Of a stretch of 64,000 nt of DNA, positions 1 through 29,070 are shown piece after piece. Below the pieces are notes generated by a model. The model saw only the letters and a list, made by a program, of their open reading frames with translations. It had not been told where the DNA came from and made no database searches. Location of the stretch: the NCBI GenBank assembly GCA_030141605.1, contig JAQGDQ010000768.1, positions 30,001 to 94,000 on the forward strand. The letters are read 5' to 3'. Position 1 is the stretch's first letter. Every line of letters begins with the position of its first letter. The position numbers and the translations under genes were made by a program. The DNA comes from Tubiluchus corallicola. Taxonomy: Eukaryota > Priapulida > Priapulimorpha > Priapulimorphida > Tubiluchidae.

Positions 1-258
1 TTCCCATTTTTAAATGTGCCAGCTAAATTGCTCTTTCCGGTTACTTGTTAACATGTTAAGTTAACTCAACTGTTAACTAAACTACTTAACTGTTCCAAGT
101 AAAGAGATATGATAAAGAAATCCATTTTATAAAGAGATTGCCTAAAGGTAGTATTGCTCTGAATGTTTAGTGGAAGTCATAGCTTTTATCCGGAATTTAA
201 ATTCAGAACTCGTTAATAATTCGTCAATTCTTGTTATTTAAACTCGACACGTGCAGTT

Positions 259-373
259 ATGGCGACCCGTGGAGAGTATAGAAACGTGACCACTCACTAC
301 GCTGCGTTCAAGTGTAACTCAAAGTTTAGTAGATTAAACACACGTGCACGTGACGCGAGGTCGCTGAAAATAG
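259..373 (+). promoter_or_regulatory. CpG-rich segment with E-box palindrome and possible 5' exon end
   Basis: This patch is richer in CpG than its surroundings and holds the palindrome CACGTGCACGTG (about 342-353), two overlapping E-boxes. It ends in a donor-like AAAATAG|GTAAAG (intron side from 374). The first coding exon of the downstream gene is preceded by a splice acceptor (3298-3301), so an upstream untranslated exon is expected, and this is one candidate. A 46-codon open frame starting at 259 would not join in frame to the signal-peptide exon. The assignment is an inference with weak support. Confidence 0.25.
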
Positions 374-428
374 GTAAAGTTGTTGTTTGTAAATAACGTA
401 GATACTATATTATTTACTTATATAATAG

Positions 429-540
429 CAGGGTTAACGTTTATACGATAATTGTTAGAATATACGATGGTTTTAGGCATCGTATAGTACAAAAAGAGAT
501 TATACGATTAATAATTATGCGATATTTTAGATACGAATAC
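429..540 (+). mobile_element. Solo left end of a hAT-like repeat
   Basis: About 107 bp that match, with several substitutions, the left end of the element starting at 584. Both begin AGCAGGGTT, share GATTATACGAT and end near TTTAGATNCGAA. It is probably a truncated or nested relative of that element. Confidence 0.5.
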
Positions 541-812
541 ATTGTAAATAATGTACATACCACCATATTTGCTTACATAGTAGCAGGGTTGCCGGTTGTA
601 CGATAATCGTTAGAATATATGAACTTTGAGGCATCGTAGTACAAAAAAAGAGATTATACGATGGTCGATAATTATACGATAGTTTAGATGCGAAACAAAA
701 ATAGCAGTTTGAAAAAAATTGTGCACTGAAAACATTTAACACATCACTGCTAACCATCGGAGAGTAAATTAACTTTGATTTCACTGTAGTCTGAAAAATG
801 CTGATCGCAGTT

Positions 813-1045
813 GGTGGTAATAATAGTAATAATAATTTCGTTTCAGACATAGTCCAGGGATAACACCCTAAGTAACTTAAGACTCATTTCCAAGATGGCC
901 CCAATAATTATTACCTGCATGTTACTTCGACAAACCCACGTGTTTGGTCGAACAACCGGCGGTACCATTTTTAAGTCTTTGAACCGGGACTTCCCGGGTT
1001 GGAAGCGAGCGGCTACCAATGAGCTACGCCACCGACTACGAGTGG
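813..1045 (-). mobile_element. tRNA-derived SINE
   Basis: On the minus strand the head reads GGCGTAGCTCATTGGTAG, a pol III A-box. About 30 nt later comes CCCGGTTCAAAGAC, a B-box, separated by a tRNA-like GCTCGCTTCCAACCCGGGA. The body ends in an ATT/ACT trinucleotide tail at 813-840. The copy lies inside the hAT-like element. A 16-bp direct repeat TACGAGTGGTCACAGT lies at its head side (about 1038-1053 and 1063-1078). Confidence 0.6.
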
Positions 1046-1222
1046 TCACAGTTTGACCGATTACGAGTGGTCACAGTGTGTTGAAATGTAATTTAAAAAA
1101 AGCAGAAGGAATTTACTATTCCTCACACAATTTAAATACCCTAGCCTAGTCCTAACCCTAACCTCTGCCCCAACCCGCACTGTCAACCTTAATCCTAATC
1201 CGGTTCTCGACCTAATTTCTTC

Positions 1223-1244
1223 TGTGTGTGTGTGTGTGTGTGTG
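1223..1244. repeat. (TG)11 microsatellite
   Basis: Pure TG dinucleotide run, with a short CCTAACCCT-rich patch just upstream (1140-1200). Confidence 0.9.
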
Positions 1245-1852
1245 TTAATTGTAAACTTTAGCCAAAAATGCTTATGATGACGAAAATAAGACTTTATTCT
1301 GCACATGCAGAAATTACCGACATTTGACTCTGTTTTCATAAGCTTAATGTTACATTTGTTAATTCCCCTTTTGTGTGTGATAGTTAGTTATTATTAAGTG
1401 CAAAATTAAGTTTATTTATAGTATTTTTGAGGGTGAAAATATGCAGAAATTTTGCATTTTGGGCGAAAATATGATAATTTGGCGGAAAATGCTATCAATT
1501 TTAGCCTCCTTTACGATAATTTGCATTACACAAACGGGCAACCCTGCATAGTATGCGTATTATAACACATACTATCAGATACTGTAACACTAAGCGTTAT
1601 TAAAACAATAAAACTTTTTCGAACGTATTGTTTACGAGTAAAGACAATCGTTGTTGCAGCAATGCTATTTTTAATGCCAATGGTTTGTTGTGTTGCTGTC
1701 ATAGATGTGCTAATTATTTCTTTTGGCATTGAAAATGGTGTAAATACAGAAACAATAGATTGCACTCATTAAATAACATGTCGATTTGTTATAAGCTGGC
1801 TCCATTTTGTATTTAATAAAGTGTTTATTTAATAATAATCTAACTCAATAAA

Positions 1853-1932
<80 letters not shown>

Positions 1933-1951
1933 ATAAGTAAGTAAGTAAGTA
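1853..1951. repeat. (TAAG)n microsatellite
   Basis: About 24 tetranucleotide units with one interruption (AGATAAG near 1930). It sits at the tail side of a LINE 3'-end-like sequence (1952-2120) read on the minus strand, so it probably grew from that element's tail. Confidence 0.9.
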
Positions 1952-2120
1952 TCTTTATTTATCACCTTTTTTACAAGAAAAACACAGAGCATGAAACGAT
2001 AATATGATACAAAGTGACAAGATTATTAAATGAATAAATTATCTGAGTTAATGATGTTCAAGTGATTGGTGAAAGGGTGGCGAAAAACTAAAAGTTACCA
2101 AAGTCAACCACCCTGTAAGT
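1952..2120 (-). mobile_element. LINE or SINE 3'-end fragment with terminal hairpin
   Basis: On the minus strand this reads an imperfect stem (CAGGGTGGTTGAC ... TCGCCACCCTTTC), then about 100 nt, then GATAAATAAAGATA, then the tetranucleotide tail. A second copy with the same order lies at 8878-9000. The layout of a conserved hairpin, an A/T-rich tail and a microsatellite is typical of the 3' ends of CR1/L2-like non-LTR elements. I infer the family only from this layout. Confidence 0.4.
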
Positions 2121-3301
2121 AATGTTGCTATTAGTAATATGCGCAATTATCTTGACGAAGATTTCAGAATAAGGTGTGTAAAACTATTGAGATTAAGTTT
2201 AAATTTGAACATAAATATCATGGACATAAAGGCATAATAAATACGCATAATGTTGATATTCTAAGCAATGTGTAAATTTACGCAGATAGAATTGCCTTAC
2301 CTCTTAACTTTCATTTACATATTAGTACTGAATATGGGACATTTCCAATAAGGCATCTACATAGTCATGAGGCCTCTATCTGCTGTAAAATTACATTATA
2401 ATTACAAAACATTTATTTGAAACAGGACACTTCGGTTTATTCACTAAAACATTCTCAATTAATTGCTAAACAATTAATAAATGTCTAATTAGAAATAAAA
2501 GCACATTAAAGTTTTCTGAAAGTTGAAATTTTTTCACTCTCAAGAATATAAAACTATAATTTCAAATTACACATATTAATTCCTATCATTAAAATTCTGT
2601 AGTTCCCTTGTCACCAATAAATTTCGCACGCCTGCTGGATTGCAATAATATAGTTAATGATTTTATGACTAATTCGAAATTAGCCAAATCATTGAATATT
2701 TTTACATTCAAACTAAGTGTTACATAATGTGCCAAACTTGTTACATAATGTGAGTTTTTATCTCCTGTGGATCTTTATGTGAAAAAATCTAATTATGGAA
2801 AATGAGAACAAAATGGAACGTACAACACTCTCTCTCATTTTTTTTTGATGAAGCAACGTAAGTGCTTTCCAGTTTTGAAATTTAAAATCAGATGAAATAA
2901 AGAACAAAGATTAAAATAAAAATTAAACTAAGTTTTTTCCCTACCGCCTTTAGTTATAGTAAAGTCTAAAATGTTTCATAAACACAAGTACAATTAACAA
3001 ATCACATACCTAAATTAGCAACGCAAATAGCAAAATCGACAACAGTTATTTGATATTATTGTTATATTGTTATAACGTTACATTATTATAACTAGTATAA
3101 TATTATTATGATGTTATAAATTTCCACCAAAGTCAAATGAAATTCTTATGGAGAATTTTATTGTAAGTTTATAACTTTAGCCTAGAAATTTTAGCCTATT
3201 CAATTACGAGTTTTAATCGGTTAACCTGTTAAGTATCAAGTAATCAGTTAAGTACTTATTAAATATATACTACAGGTAATCTTAAACATTTCTGTTTACA
3301 G
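2121..3301. other. Intergenic stretch, nothing recognised
   Basis: AT-rich sequence without a convincing frame, tRNA-like structure or terminal repeats. A run of TTATAA/ATTATTATA palindromic bits lies at 3045-3120. The last bases TTTACAG are the acceptor of the next exon. Confidence 0.6.
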
Positions 3302-3304
3302 ATC

Positions 3305-5161
3305 ATGAAGCATCCAAGCCTAAACGCGATCGTAAAATTGATACTTTTTGCCGCCTGTCTATGTAAACGCGTCAGTACACGTAAGTATTATCATTTCTAA
3401 TTAGAAAAGTACAGCATTAACAACATTAAAAAAAATCTTATTGATATGCCTGAAATAATGTTTACCCAAAGAAGTAAATGTCGCCCAGGCGATAACCTTG
3501 CGATTCCGTCGGAAACTGAAGATTCTGCAAAAGGATCAATGGCGAGAGTACTCAGCTGTGTCAAGTTTTAACTCTCAGCCGACCAAGATGGAGCAAAAAG
3601 TTACGCCAGTAAAATATATTCATATCTTTTATATTGATGCATGCAATGATGCAGCAAAAAAAACCCAAACAAGTAGTCACTTACCCCGCTTGGTCTTTGT
3701 ATCGTAATATAAAAACACTTTGGTCGGCTAAGGGTTAAAGGAGCATTACTGCTTCGTCTATTACTGAGAAACAAAATGATTGAAAATTGTTATTTGGAAT
3801 TTTTAATTAGGCCTTTTGTGGTAACTAATTAGTTAAATTAGAACAGTTCTCAATTTTCTCTTTCGCAAACACGTGCAACACGCTCATGGAATGCTTTTGC
3901 CTTCGAAAATTATGTTAGTTTGTGAAGTCACCTATAGTTGGGCTCGCCCGCCGTTATTTAAATTTTTAATCTATTATTTAACAATCAGAAAAGCTTTTGC
4001 AGTATTAATTGTACTAAAATGTATACTTTATACAGGACTTGAAAGTAGAGTAGTATATTATTATTAATTATTAAAAATCTTTATTGAAAATTATACAAGA
4101 AGCCCTCTATTTGTGGGGCATAAAAGTACAAAAATGTTAAATAAGTCTATACACTATGTACATTAAATAAATTTCTTACTAAACAAGCTGACAATTTTGC
4201 ATTATGATTTACTTCTTTTAATGACAACGTTGAACAAATGTTTGGACTGACTTTTGGTACCTGTTCTTGCTAATATATGTTTATGGAACACACTGAATTT
4301 GAAATTTTATCAACATGTAGGTACTGATAGATACACCAACCAGTCCTGGAAATGGCTCGCCAAGTGTGACCCATCACCCTCTTGATCCACATGTACCCGT
4401 GACCAAGACCCATGACCCATTAGGCATAAAATGACCCATGCCATAACAATGCTGTTCCGGTCTTAATTACGTTCTATGGAAGACATCTGCTGATTTAGCT
4501 TCTATAAACTACTACAAATAAAACTTCAACTGCAGCCATAAACTTTAAGTTGAATTTTATAAGACAGATTTACTTTGCTCTACGTTTCACTTAAAGTTAC
4601 GTATAAAAGTACTAACGGTTTTTTAGATAATTAGGACTATTATTTTTCCCTGCGTCATGTGGACCGTTTTTGATCCACATCCACGTGAACCACTAGAAAA
4701 CTGTGACCCATTGACCCACGACACACGGATCTATTTCGAACTCTGATGCTAGCTAATCTTTAGTTCCAATATGGATGATGTCTTTTGCTTAGTTTCAGCC
4801 AAATTCAACTGCAAAAATTTTATGAACTGACTTCATTCTCTGTATCCACTTTAAAGTCTTCAATTTTGAAATCAAGTGCAACAAGAGACTACCTTTCTTA
4901 GATGTTCTTGTCTGTGATTCTTTGCTTGCATTTTAGTTAGCTTCTTGGCGAGTGTTTCTCATCATTTTCATTTTCATTTCTGGAGTCACACGTCCTCTGG
5001 CATGAGTTTTGCAATCACTTTACACCATACTGCCCTGTCATCCGCAACCTCCCATATCTCTGTATTTTTGATACCTAATGGTGTGTTGATAAGACGTTTT
5101 TGTATGAAATTAATGTGTGTCACAGCAGCTGCTCTCCTTGCGATTAAATTTCCTCAGCAAC

Positions 5162-5203
<42 letters not shown>

Positions 5204-5942
5204 GAGTGTTTCTTCCATGGTTTTTCACGTCTGTGCATGCATGCGATTTAAATACATGACGCCACATTCTGGCATTCTATGTGATTAATTTTATGTAATG
5301 CAGCGGCAGCGGCGGTGACTAATTTTACTCTATGTTACCACCATTCTAAAGAATGCCAGCACTGCAAAACATGTGTTAGAAGTTAACATAACAGAAAATA
5401 AGTTAACAATCTAATGTAACTTACAGAAAGAGTATCATGAGAAAACTGAGGAAGTTACTGTCTAAAGCAAAGCGATTCTTTAAATCAAGCGTATTTTATT
5501 TTCAGGTTACGATCGAAATGGATTCGTAAGCCCTCTCTTCAAAAGGTTTGTTGAGGGACGTCTGACAGGCGACTTGAAAAACGCTGGCTTTTATGTCTAC
5601 GAACCGTTTGCACGCACACCACAAGTTTTCCAACAACCGCCGCTAGGAGGCGGTCACATGCTGCAGCCAAGATTTCCGCCAGTACCCCTTGAATCACGAA
5701 TTTATAACACACTGGGCGACACCGAAGAAGCACAGCGACTTACTGTACCGTCGAAAAAGAAATTACAACAATTTACACGGCAGAGAAACTCCATTTTACA
5801 ACGCCAGGGACGCTTGATGTGGCTGCAACCAAACCACGCGCAGCAGATGGGGCTAATGAGAGATTCAGTGCTGAATCGTCATAGACTTTTAGCACCTTAT
5901 TTTGCGAATTTGTTATGGGGACCGTACCCTAGATACTTTTAG
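3305..5942 (+). CDS. Secreted protein of 170 residues, function unknown (two exons)
   Basis: Exon 1 codes from 3305 to 3380 and exon 2 from 5506 to 5942. GT-AG borders (TACAC|GTAAGT; TTTTCAG|GTTACG) join 76 + 437 nt into exactly 171 codons with a TAG stop. The first 25 residues start MKHPS and contain a hydrophobic core, IVKLILFAACLC, which is a signal peptide. The mature part is basic and rich in Arg, Gln, Leu and Pro, with a PPLGGG turn, a KKK run near residue 95 and the C-terminus LLWGPYPRYF. There is no transmembrane segment, Cys pattern or known domain I can recognise, and no amidation Gly after the terminal RYF. The ATG lies three bases after a splice acceptor, so a 5' untranslated exon or trans-spliced leader is implied. 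The right-arm copy encodes the same exon 2 protein. It could be a matrix, peptide-precursor or lineage-specific secreted protein. Confidence 0.75.
4341..4745. mobile_element. Possible hAT-like element
   Basis: It begins CAGTCCTGGAAAT and ends with the inverted CAGAGTTCGAAAT, an imperfect terminal repeat. Inside, GTGACCCAT and ATCCACATG motifs recur on both sides. The flanks (ACACCAAC and ATGCTAGC) do not form a clear duplication, so the assignment is weak. Confidence 0.3.
5161..5203. repeat. (TTTC)n microsatellite
   Basis: About ten TTTC units, pure, inside the intron. Confidence 0.9.
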
Positions 5943-5976
5943 TTTGTTATGGCGGCCATGCCCTGGATACTTTTAG
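5909..5976 (+). repeat. 34-bp tandem duplication across the stop codon
   Basis: Copy 1 (5909-5942) codes the last residues and ends at the TAG stop. Copy 2 (5943-5976) follows directly, with five substitutions in 34 bases, and again ends ATACTTTTAG. The first bases of the 3' UTR are thus a decayed copy of the final codons. Confidence 0.85.
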
Positions 5977-6022
5977 TTTATTTGCTTATTAACTCGCTTG
6001 TTTTCTTGTTTATTTATTACAA

Positions 6023-6052
6023 AATAAATTATTAATTTTATCTCTAAATAAA
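6023..6052 (+). terminator. Poly(A) signals of the secreted-protein gene
   Basis: Two AATAAA hexamers at 6023-6028 and 6047-6052, 80-110 nt after the stop codon in an AT-rich 3' UTR. Confidence 0.6.
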
Positions 6053-6077
6053 CTTTAAAATTATTTTAATAAAAAAT

Positions 6078-6160
6078 TTATTATTATTATTATTTTTATT
6101 ATTATTATTATCATCATCATAATCATTATTATTATTATTGTTATTATTATTATTATTATT
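6078..6160. repeat. (ATT)n microsatellite
   Basis: ATT units with TCA and TTG interruptions. Confidence 0.85.
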
Positions 6161-6775
6161 GACAAGACTAAGCATTTTGTTCAATATAATAATTATTTAC
6201 GATGCAGAAATATTATTTCAGTTCACACACGAATTGATATTAATGCAGATTCCAGTCCTGCTGCACCAATGCTGTTAGTGAACTTACAGAAGAGCGCTGA
6301 CTCAGTTTGGAGGGTTGGAAAGCGGTGTGCAAAACTCTATAAAGGCTGCTCTGCGCGTGTTGATCCATAAATTAGGGATAGTTTTCAAACCTTGCATGGA
6401 ATGCACCATGGTAGCAAAATCTAGCACCAAATTAATGCGGAAAGAAATTAATTTATAACGCACCCTTAGCTCTCAAGTGCACAGGAGTAGTTCCCCTGTG
6501 ACAATGTTAATAGCGTCCTATTCCAATAAATTCTTTGTTGCTTGCTTACAAAAAATGTACATGTAAAATAATTGCATACAACGTATAATGACTTTAATAA
6601 AACGGTAATGTACGTAACTGTTTGCCAAAAAATGTTTGCTAGATTGCTGAAACTCTTTTCTCGGATTTGGGTTTTGGCTTGGGGTTTTTTTTAGGTTGTG
6701 CTGAATGTGCTGGTTAAGGCCAACTTCACAGTGACGAAGAGCAGCAACATTCCTCCAGGAAGAAGTCCTTACGGC

Positions 6776-6943
6776 ATTCCTCATGAAAATGGAACACATT
6801 GTTTTCTATGGCGCATTTTACATAGACGCCTCATGAGGCATTTCTCTTGAGGAATTCTGCTGACTGCTAGAAGCTATGCGTCCTCCTCACGAGGATTTTT
6901 GGTGCTTTGTAGAAGTACAGCATGTTCCACTTTCGTGAGGATT
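6776..6943. mobile_element. Short fold-back element or MITE
   Basis: The left end ATTCCTCATGAAAATGGAAC is matched in inverted form by AATCCTCACGAAAGTGGAAC at the right end. Inner palindromes GCCTCATGAGGC and CCTCACGAGG lie between. No target-site duplication was identified. Confidence 0.4.
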
Positions 6944-7789
6944 TCTCAATATTAACATCTAATTACTCAATTAATTATTTCTATGTTAACGAATAACAAT
7001 TAACATAACTCAGTAAAAAATTGCCATTTTTGTTTTACTAATGCAATAGCGACGACTATATTCATGAAAAGAAACATAAAGCACGCATGTGCTTATTTTA
7101 TATAAGTAGCTCTCAAATTTCGAAGTGGTAAAAACAAAAAAACAGTCTGATACTACAATGAATTATCAAAATTTAATGTACTTTGTATATGGTAAACCTG
7201 TGCAGCAGCTGAAAGAGTCGCCCGGATGCATGTAAAAACTGTGCAGTTTCAGTGTTAAATGACCTTTCTTGCTGCTTATATTTGCTTACATCCTTACGCC
7301 ATTTTCCCTGCATTCTCACTGTGGACAAGGGCTTATGGTGCCGAATGTTCACAGAGGATGGCTTAGTTCTTCGTACAATGACATGCGGTGGGGGAAAGTG
7401 ACTGAGGTCATTTTGACAGTTATTCCGTTTGTAAAAAAACGTGTTTGTAATAAAAAAACGCACAATAATTATGTTTTACACCATTCATTCTCTAGTTCAG
7501 CCGTTTAGAAACAATCTCATTTGTTCAACTTGAAAAACTGTGTAGAAAGACACATAAGTATGTTAAACAGGGTAGGTCCTCTTGCTAGGTGGGTACAAGA
7601 CAATGGGTAATAGTTTGGTCTAGTTTAGTTTAGTTCATTTGAAACCCAATAAAATAATACAATAAAATAAACAAGAATACTAAATTTGTAAAAAAAAAAG
7701 TTAATAGGGTGTGGAAGATACGCTGCTTAAGTATGCCTTATAATGTGATCCCTAACCCTTACACTAACCCGATACTACAGATTATTCTA

Positions 7790-8215
7790 AGTAAAGTAAA
7801 GTAAAATACAGATTTAAATACAAGGTGTTTACACGTTTCCGAAATAATTTGGCATTCATTGCAGTGACGAAAGGATGTTCATTTATATGTGATGGTAGAG
7901 AATTCAGTATTTGCACTATGCAATTTGAGAAGAAATGAGCAAAACTAGTTTTGGAATATTGAGGATTATTCCACCTAGTGTTAAAGTTATTGCATGATCA
8001 AAAATACGTCAGTGTCTAAATCCACTTCTTTGTTATATTCTAATAAAATTGTAAAACACGTGTAGATCATTTTAGATGTCTGTTCAAGAGATTCTAAGGC
8101 TAGTAATATTTTAAGTCTCTCAGGGTAAAATACCGGAGTAGTAACATGATCCTATGATCGTTCAGCACATCTTGTAGCTGTTTTACAAGGCTGTGAATAC
8201 CAGTTAGTGATATCT
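7790..8215 (-). pseudogene. Degraded C-terminus of a CR1/L2-like LINE reverse transcriptase
   Basis: The minus strand, read across several stops and frameshifts, gives YPERLKILLALESLEQTSK, then VDLDTDVFL, and later SLPSHI and FRKRVN. This matches the usual C-terminal pattern of these retrotransposons (an RLKxLxLPTLExRR-type block, a D-D-F block, a WNSLP-type block and a final FKxRLD-type block). It is clearly inactive. The family level (CR1/L2/Rex group) is an inference from the motif order. Confidence 0.5.
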
Positions 8216-8877
8216 TTCAAGGGTCTTTCAATGATAGCTCCTGTGTGTTTGGCACGTTGGTAACAAGAGAATTCCTATGCCATTTTATACGATCGGAAAA
8301 ATCAATCACAAAGCTTTTTGGTCACTGTTCTGATCATAATCTTCAATACTTCAGGTTGTGGAGGATGCTAGAGGCTTCCACACTGAGGCATAAGCACGGT
8401 ATATTCAAAATTGTTCATTTGTGCCAAGATTCACTTGGTCGTGCAAATAGGGTCAAACTTTATCAATATAAGAAGTTATGGAAGATTTACCGTATTGCCA
8501 ACTTAATTATTGTCGAAAACTCTGTTACTGGTATTCCGCGAATATAATTTCTGTTTCTCGTTTTATGGTTTTAGCGACGCGTATCTAACTAAAATTTTAC
8601 TGAATAATTGGTCAAAATAGCACTATAGTTTGTTGGTGGAAAAATTCTTTGAGCGATATGAAATGATTTGCAAACTTACCGCATGCAGTGAATGAGAGAT
8701 TCACACAACACACTTTGAGACAGGTGACGAATCTTTATTACCCCCATGCTTTCGACCTGATTACAGACACATAGGTTAAGTTCATTGCTTCTATCTAGCA
8801 AATCAGTAATAATTGATTGCGGTATAATAGAGAGTAGGGCTTTTTTGATATAATTATATCTGCTGTTATTAATAATA

Positions 8878-9000
8878 ATAATCTTATTTATCTTTTAACA
8901 CACGCACAGTTATAATACAATTAATTTGGCAACAAAAATGTGAAGAAAGGGCAGCGAAAGACCAATTGGTCGTCTAGTCAGCTGCCCTTTGGTTGGTGAT
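8878..9000 (-). mobile_element. LINE or SINE 3'-end fragment, second copy of the hairpin family
   Basis: Same order as 1952-2120 on the minus strand: a stem GGGCAGC...GCTGCCC, then about 60 nt, then GATAAATAAG, then an ATT-type tail. The stem bases differ from the first copy but stay complementary. Confidence 0.45.
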
Positions 9001-9407
9001 GAACATTTTTTATAGGCGCTATGCTACAGTGTATTAGTGTTAGTACTGCTTATAATAAAAACTAAATTGTTACGAATGACATTAAATTGATATGCTTATA
9101 ACGTGTTAGTACATTATTGAATTTCTTTCATACGAAATTGATTTGGCTTTGCTTGCAGAAACTTGCTGGCCATAGAATTTTCATCGTGGCAAATTTTATT
9201 CAGCTTTTTTGGTTGACTGAGTTGGCTCACCAGTATCCATGTAAAATATCCTTAACTTTACATTGTTGTTGACATTTTTTTGCTGCTTCAAACACATGAT
9301 TTATTGGAAGAGCATGTTGTACAATTAACAATGCTGAAATAATAAATATAATTAGTAATTTGTAGTTTACCAGAACTTGATTTCTCTGTGATATGAAAAG
9401 AGTAGCC

Positions 9408-10770
9408 TAGGGATGCACCAAATACCAGGAATATCAGTAAAAATCTGGGAATAGTTTGATGGTATACCGCAGTTACTTTTTTTGATAATTGGCATTGAAA
9501 ATTGTGTTAGGCAAACTGAATTTTCGCCTAACATTTACAGAATTCATCTGAAAAAAGCTAATGGTAAACAGCAAACACGACACAACAGCTGGCATTTTGC
9601 TTTCTGTTTCTGTATGATGATAACTTAGCTTATGACAACCTGCAATAGCGTGGCCAACTGGCTTGATTTTTATTATTTGTACCGAATGGTTTGAATTGCT
9701 TTTGACATAATTAGGGCTGTTTTTAAATTCATAATACTTTATTACAATAGCCATCAGATAGGAGCAGAAATTTAGTACAGCCTCGTTATCTCGCCCCTCG
9801 TTATGCCGCCAAACTCGTCTCTCGCCATAGAAAGTACCAAGACGGATTTCCTGCTGTGATATTTACCTCGTTAAGTCGCCACCCTCGCTTCTCGCCCTCG
9901 CCACGTCATGCTAGGATGAGTGCTTATGTAAACTATATTCGTTATGTCGCCAAACAGACAAACTCAGAGGTGAATCGATCAATGCATATACCGCGTGTCG
10001 ATCAATGTAACCGCGGTATGTAGACAATGCTGCTGTACTCGATAGACAGACATAATTAATCTAGTGTGCGTCTCACCAGGATTAGATTAGGAGTGCTGTG
10101 GTTGGTTAATGCGCAGAGAAACTAAAGCGTCACCGATATCCTTACTCTATAACACCAAAGCTGCGTTTAAGTTTGAGTTTCCACAAAGTGCGAGCAACTT
10201 TACATGATGTCTCTGAAGCGAAAACTGTTTTGTCTCAATCCTTGCATTTAAGTGTATACTCGAAAAAGGTTTTTTAAATAAAAAAGTAACATTCTAAGAT
10301 TATTTTTATGACATTTTTTCATTTCTGATTTAATGTTGATTGGTATCATAATGCGAAATATATTTTATATGTACATAGAGGAACACTATGTTAATCAACT
10401 ATTATGTATACACATATAGACTAACTTCGTTATATTCCCGTTATCTCGCCTCTCGCCAAAAATTTGCCCTAGACGGACAGTGGCGAGGTAACGAGACTAG
10501 ACTGTAATTAGAACAATTTTTGCACAGCTCATTAGATTTTTGTAATCTTTTCCAGTTGAAATGTTTGGATTTTGCACAAGAAAATTCGGTTCAGTTTCAG
10601 TAAGAAATTCGGCTCTGCTTAGTTCTGATGTTACTTTAACTTCATATTTTATTTGGAATTCGGTTTAATATGCTGTCCGATTATTCGGTTGAACAACGGC
10701 TCGGTGACAACTAAGCGCAAACAATTGGCTTCAGTTTGGTTGACGAACGTGTACCTTCAGTGCACCCCTA
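9408..10770. mobile_element. hAT-like element, non-autonomous, with a nested element
   Basis: Ends are TAGGGATGCACC and inverted TAGGGGTGCACT. The flanks GAGTAGCC (9400-9407) and GAGTTGAC (10771-10778) match at 6 of 8, a decayed 8-bp duplication. No transposase frame is visible. A pogo-like element is inserted at 9778-10504. Confidence 0.55.
9778..10504. mobile_element. pogo/Tigger-like MITE A
   Basis: It begins CAGCCTCGTTATCTCGCC and ends with the inverted CAGTCTAGTCTCGTTACCTC, with TA on each side (9776-9777, 10505-10506). The terminal CTCGTTA...CTCGCC blocks recur inside, typical of Tc1/mariner-pogo superfamily derivatives. There is no intact transposase. Confidence 0.6.
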
Positions 10771-11352
10771 GAGTTGACCATCGTACATTCTTGATGTCAT
10801 AATTATTTCAGTTTAAATATATTCTTGTGGGCTTTTCTCTGTTCAAATACACAAGATATTCAGTCGAACACTATGTACTCCCTCTTCCAAAAACAAATAT
10901 AATGAAACAGTCATCAAAATATAATGCTATTAAAATATGGTCATCAATTCTGCATGAAATGAAAACTCTTAATCTTTATCAATTTAAAAAAGCATCAAAA
11001 AATTACTTACTAGAACGGTATGATTAACTCACAATTTTACTCATCCTGATCTTAAGTTACTAACAAAACTTATTTTGTTCTAATGTACGTTATAACTGAT
11101 GAAAATGTAATGTTAATTGTCAGCTGTTTCACTTATTTGGAGGAAGACTCGAAAGCTCAATGCTCCTTTCCCCTCCTCACAGTAACTCGCATAGTTTATT
11201 TTTTTTTCTTCAATGTTATATCAATTTATATGTATGTTTGAGTTGCTGTGGAATAAATTCATAATTCGTTTATAATTTCCTACAGCTACAAGCGTGTGCA
11301 TCTTTACATAAATTTGTTTTTTTATTTCAGTGCTAGAATTCTTTCTGTTGTA

Positions 11353-29070
<17,718 letters not shown>

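Larger units (their letters stand above)
584..1546. mobile_element. Non-autonomous hAT-like element (CAGGGTTGCC ends)
   Basis: The left terminus is CAGGGTTGCCGGTTGT and the right terminus is the inverted CAGGGTTGCCCGTTTGT. It is flanked by CATAGTAG (576-583) and CATAGTAT (1547-1554), a 7/8 match to the 8-bp target-site duplication expected of hAT transposons. The body has no transposase frame; a SINE sits inside it. Confidence 0.65.
3381..5505 (+). other. Intron of the secreted-protein gene
   Basis: GTAAGT at the start, TTTTCAG at the end, 2125 bp. It contains a possible hAT-like element (4341-4745) and a TTTC microsatellite (5161-5203); the rest is unremarkable AT-rich sequence. Confidence 0.8.
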
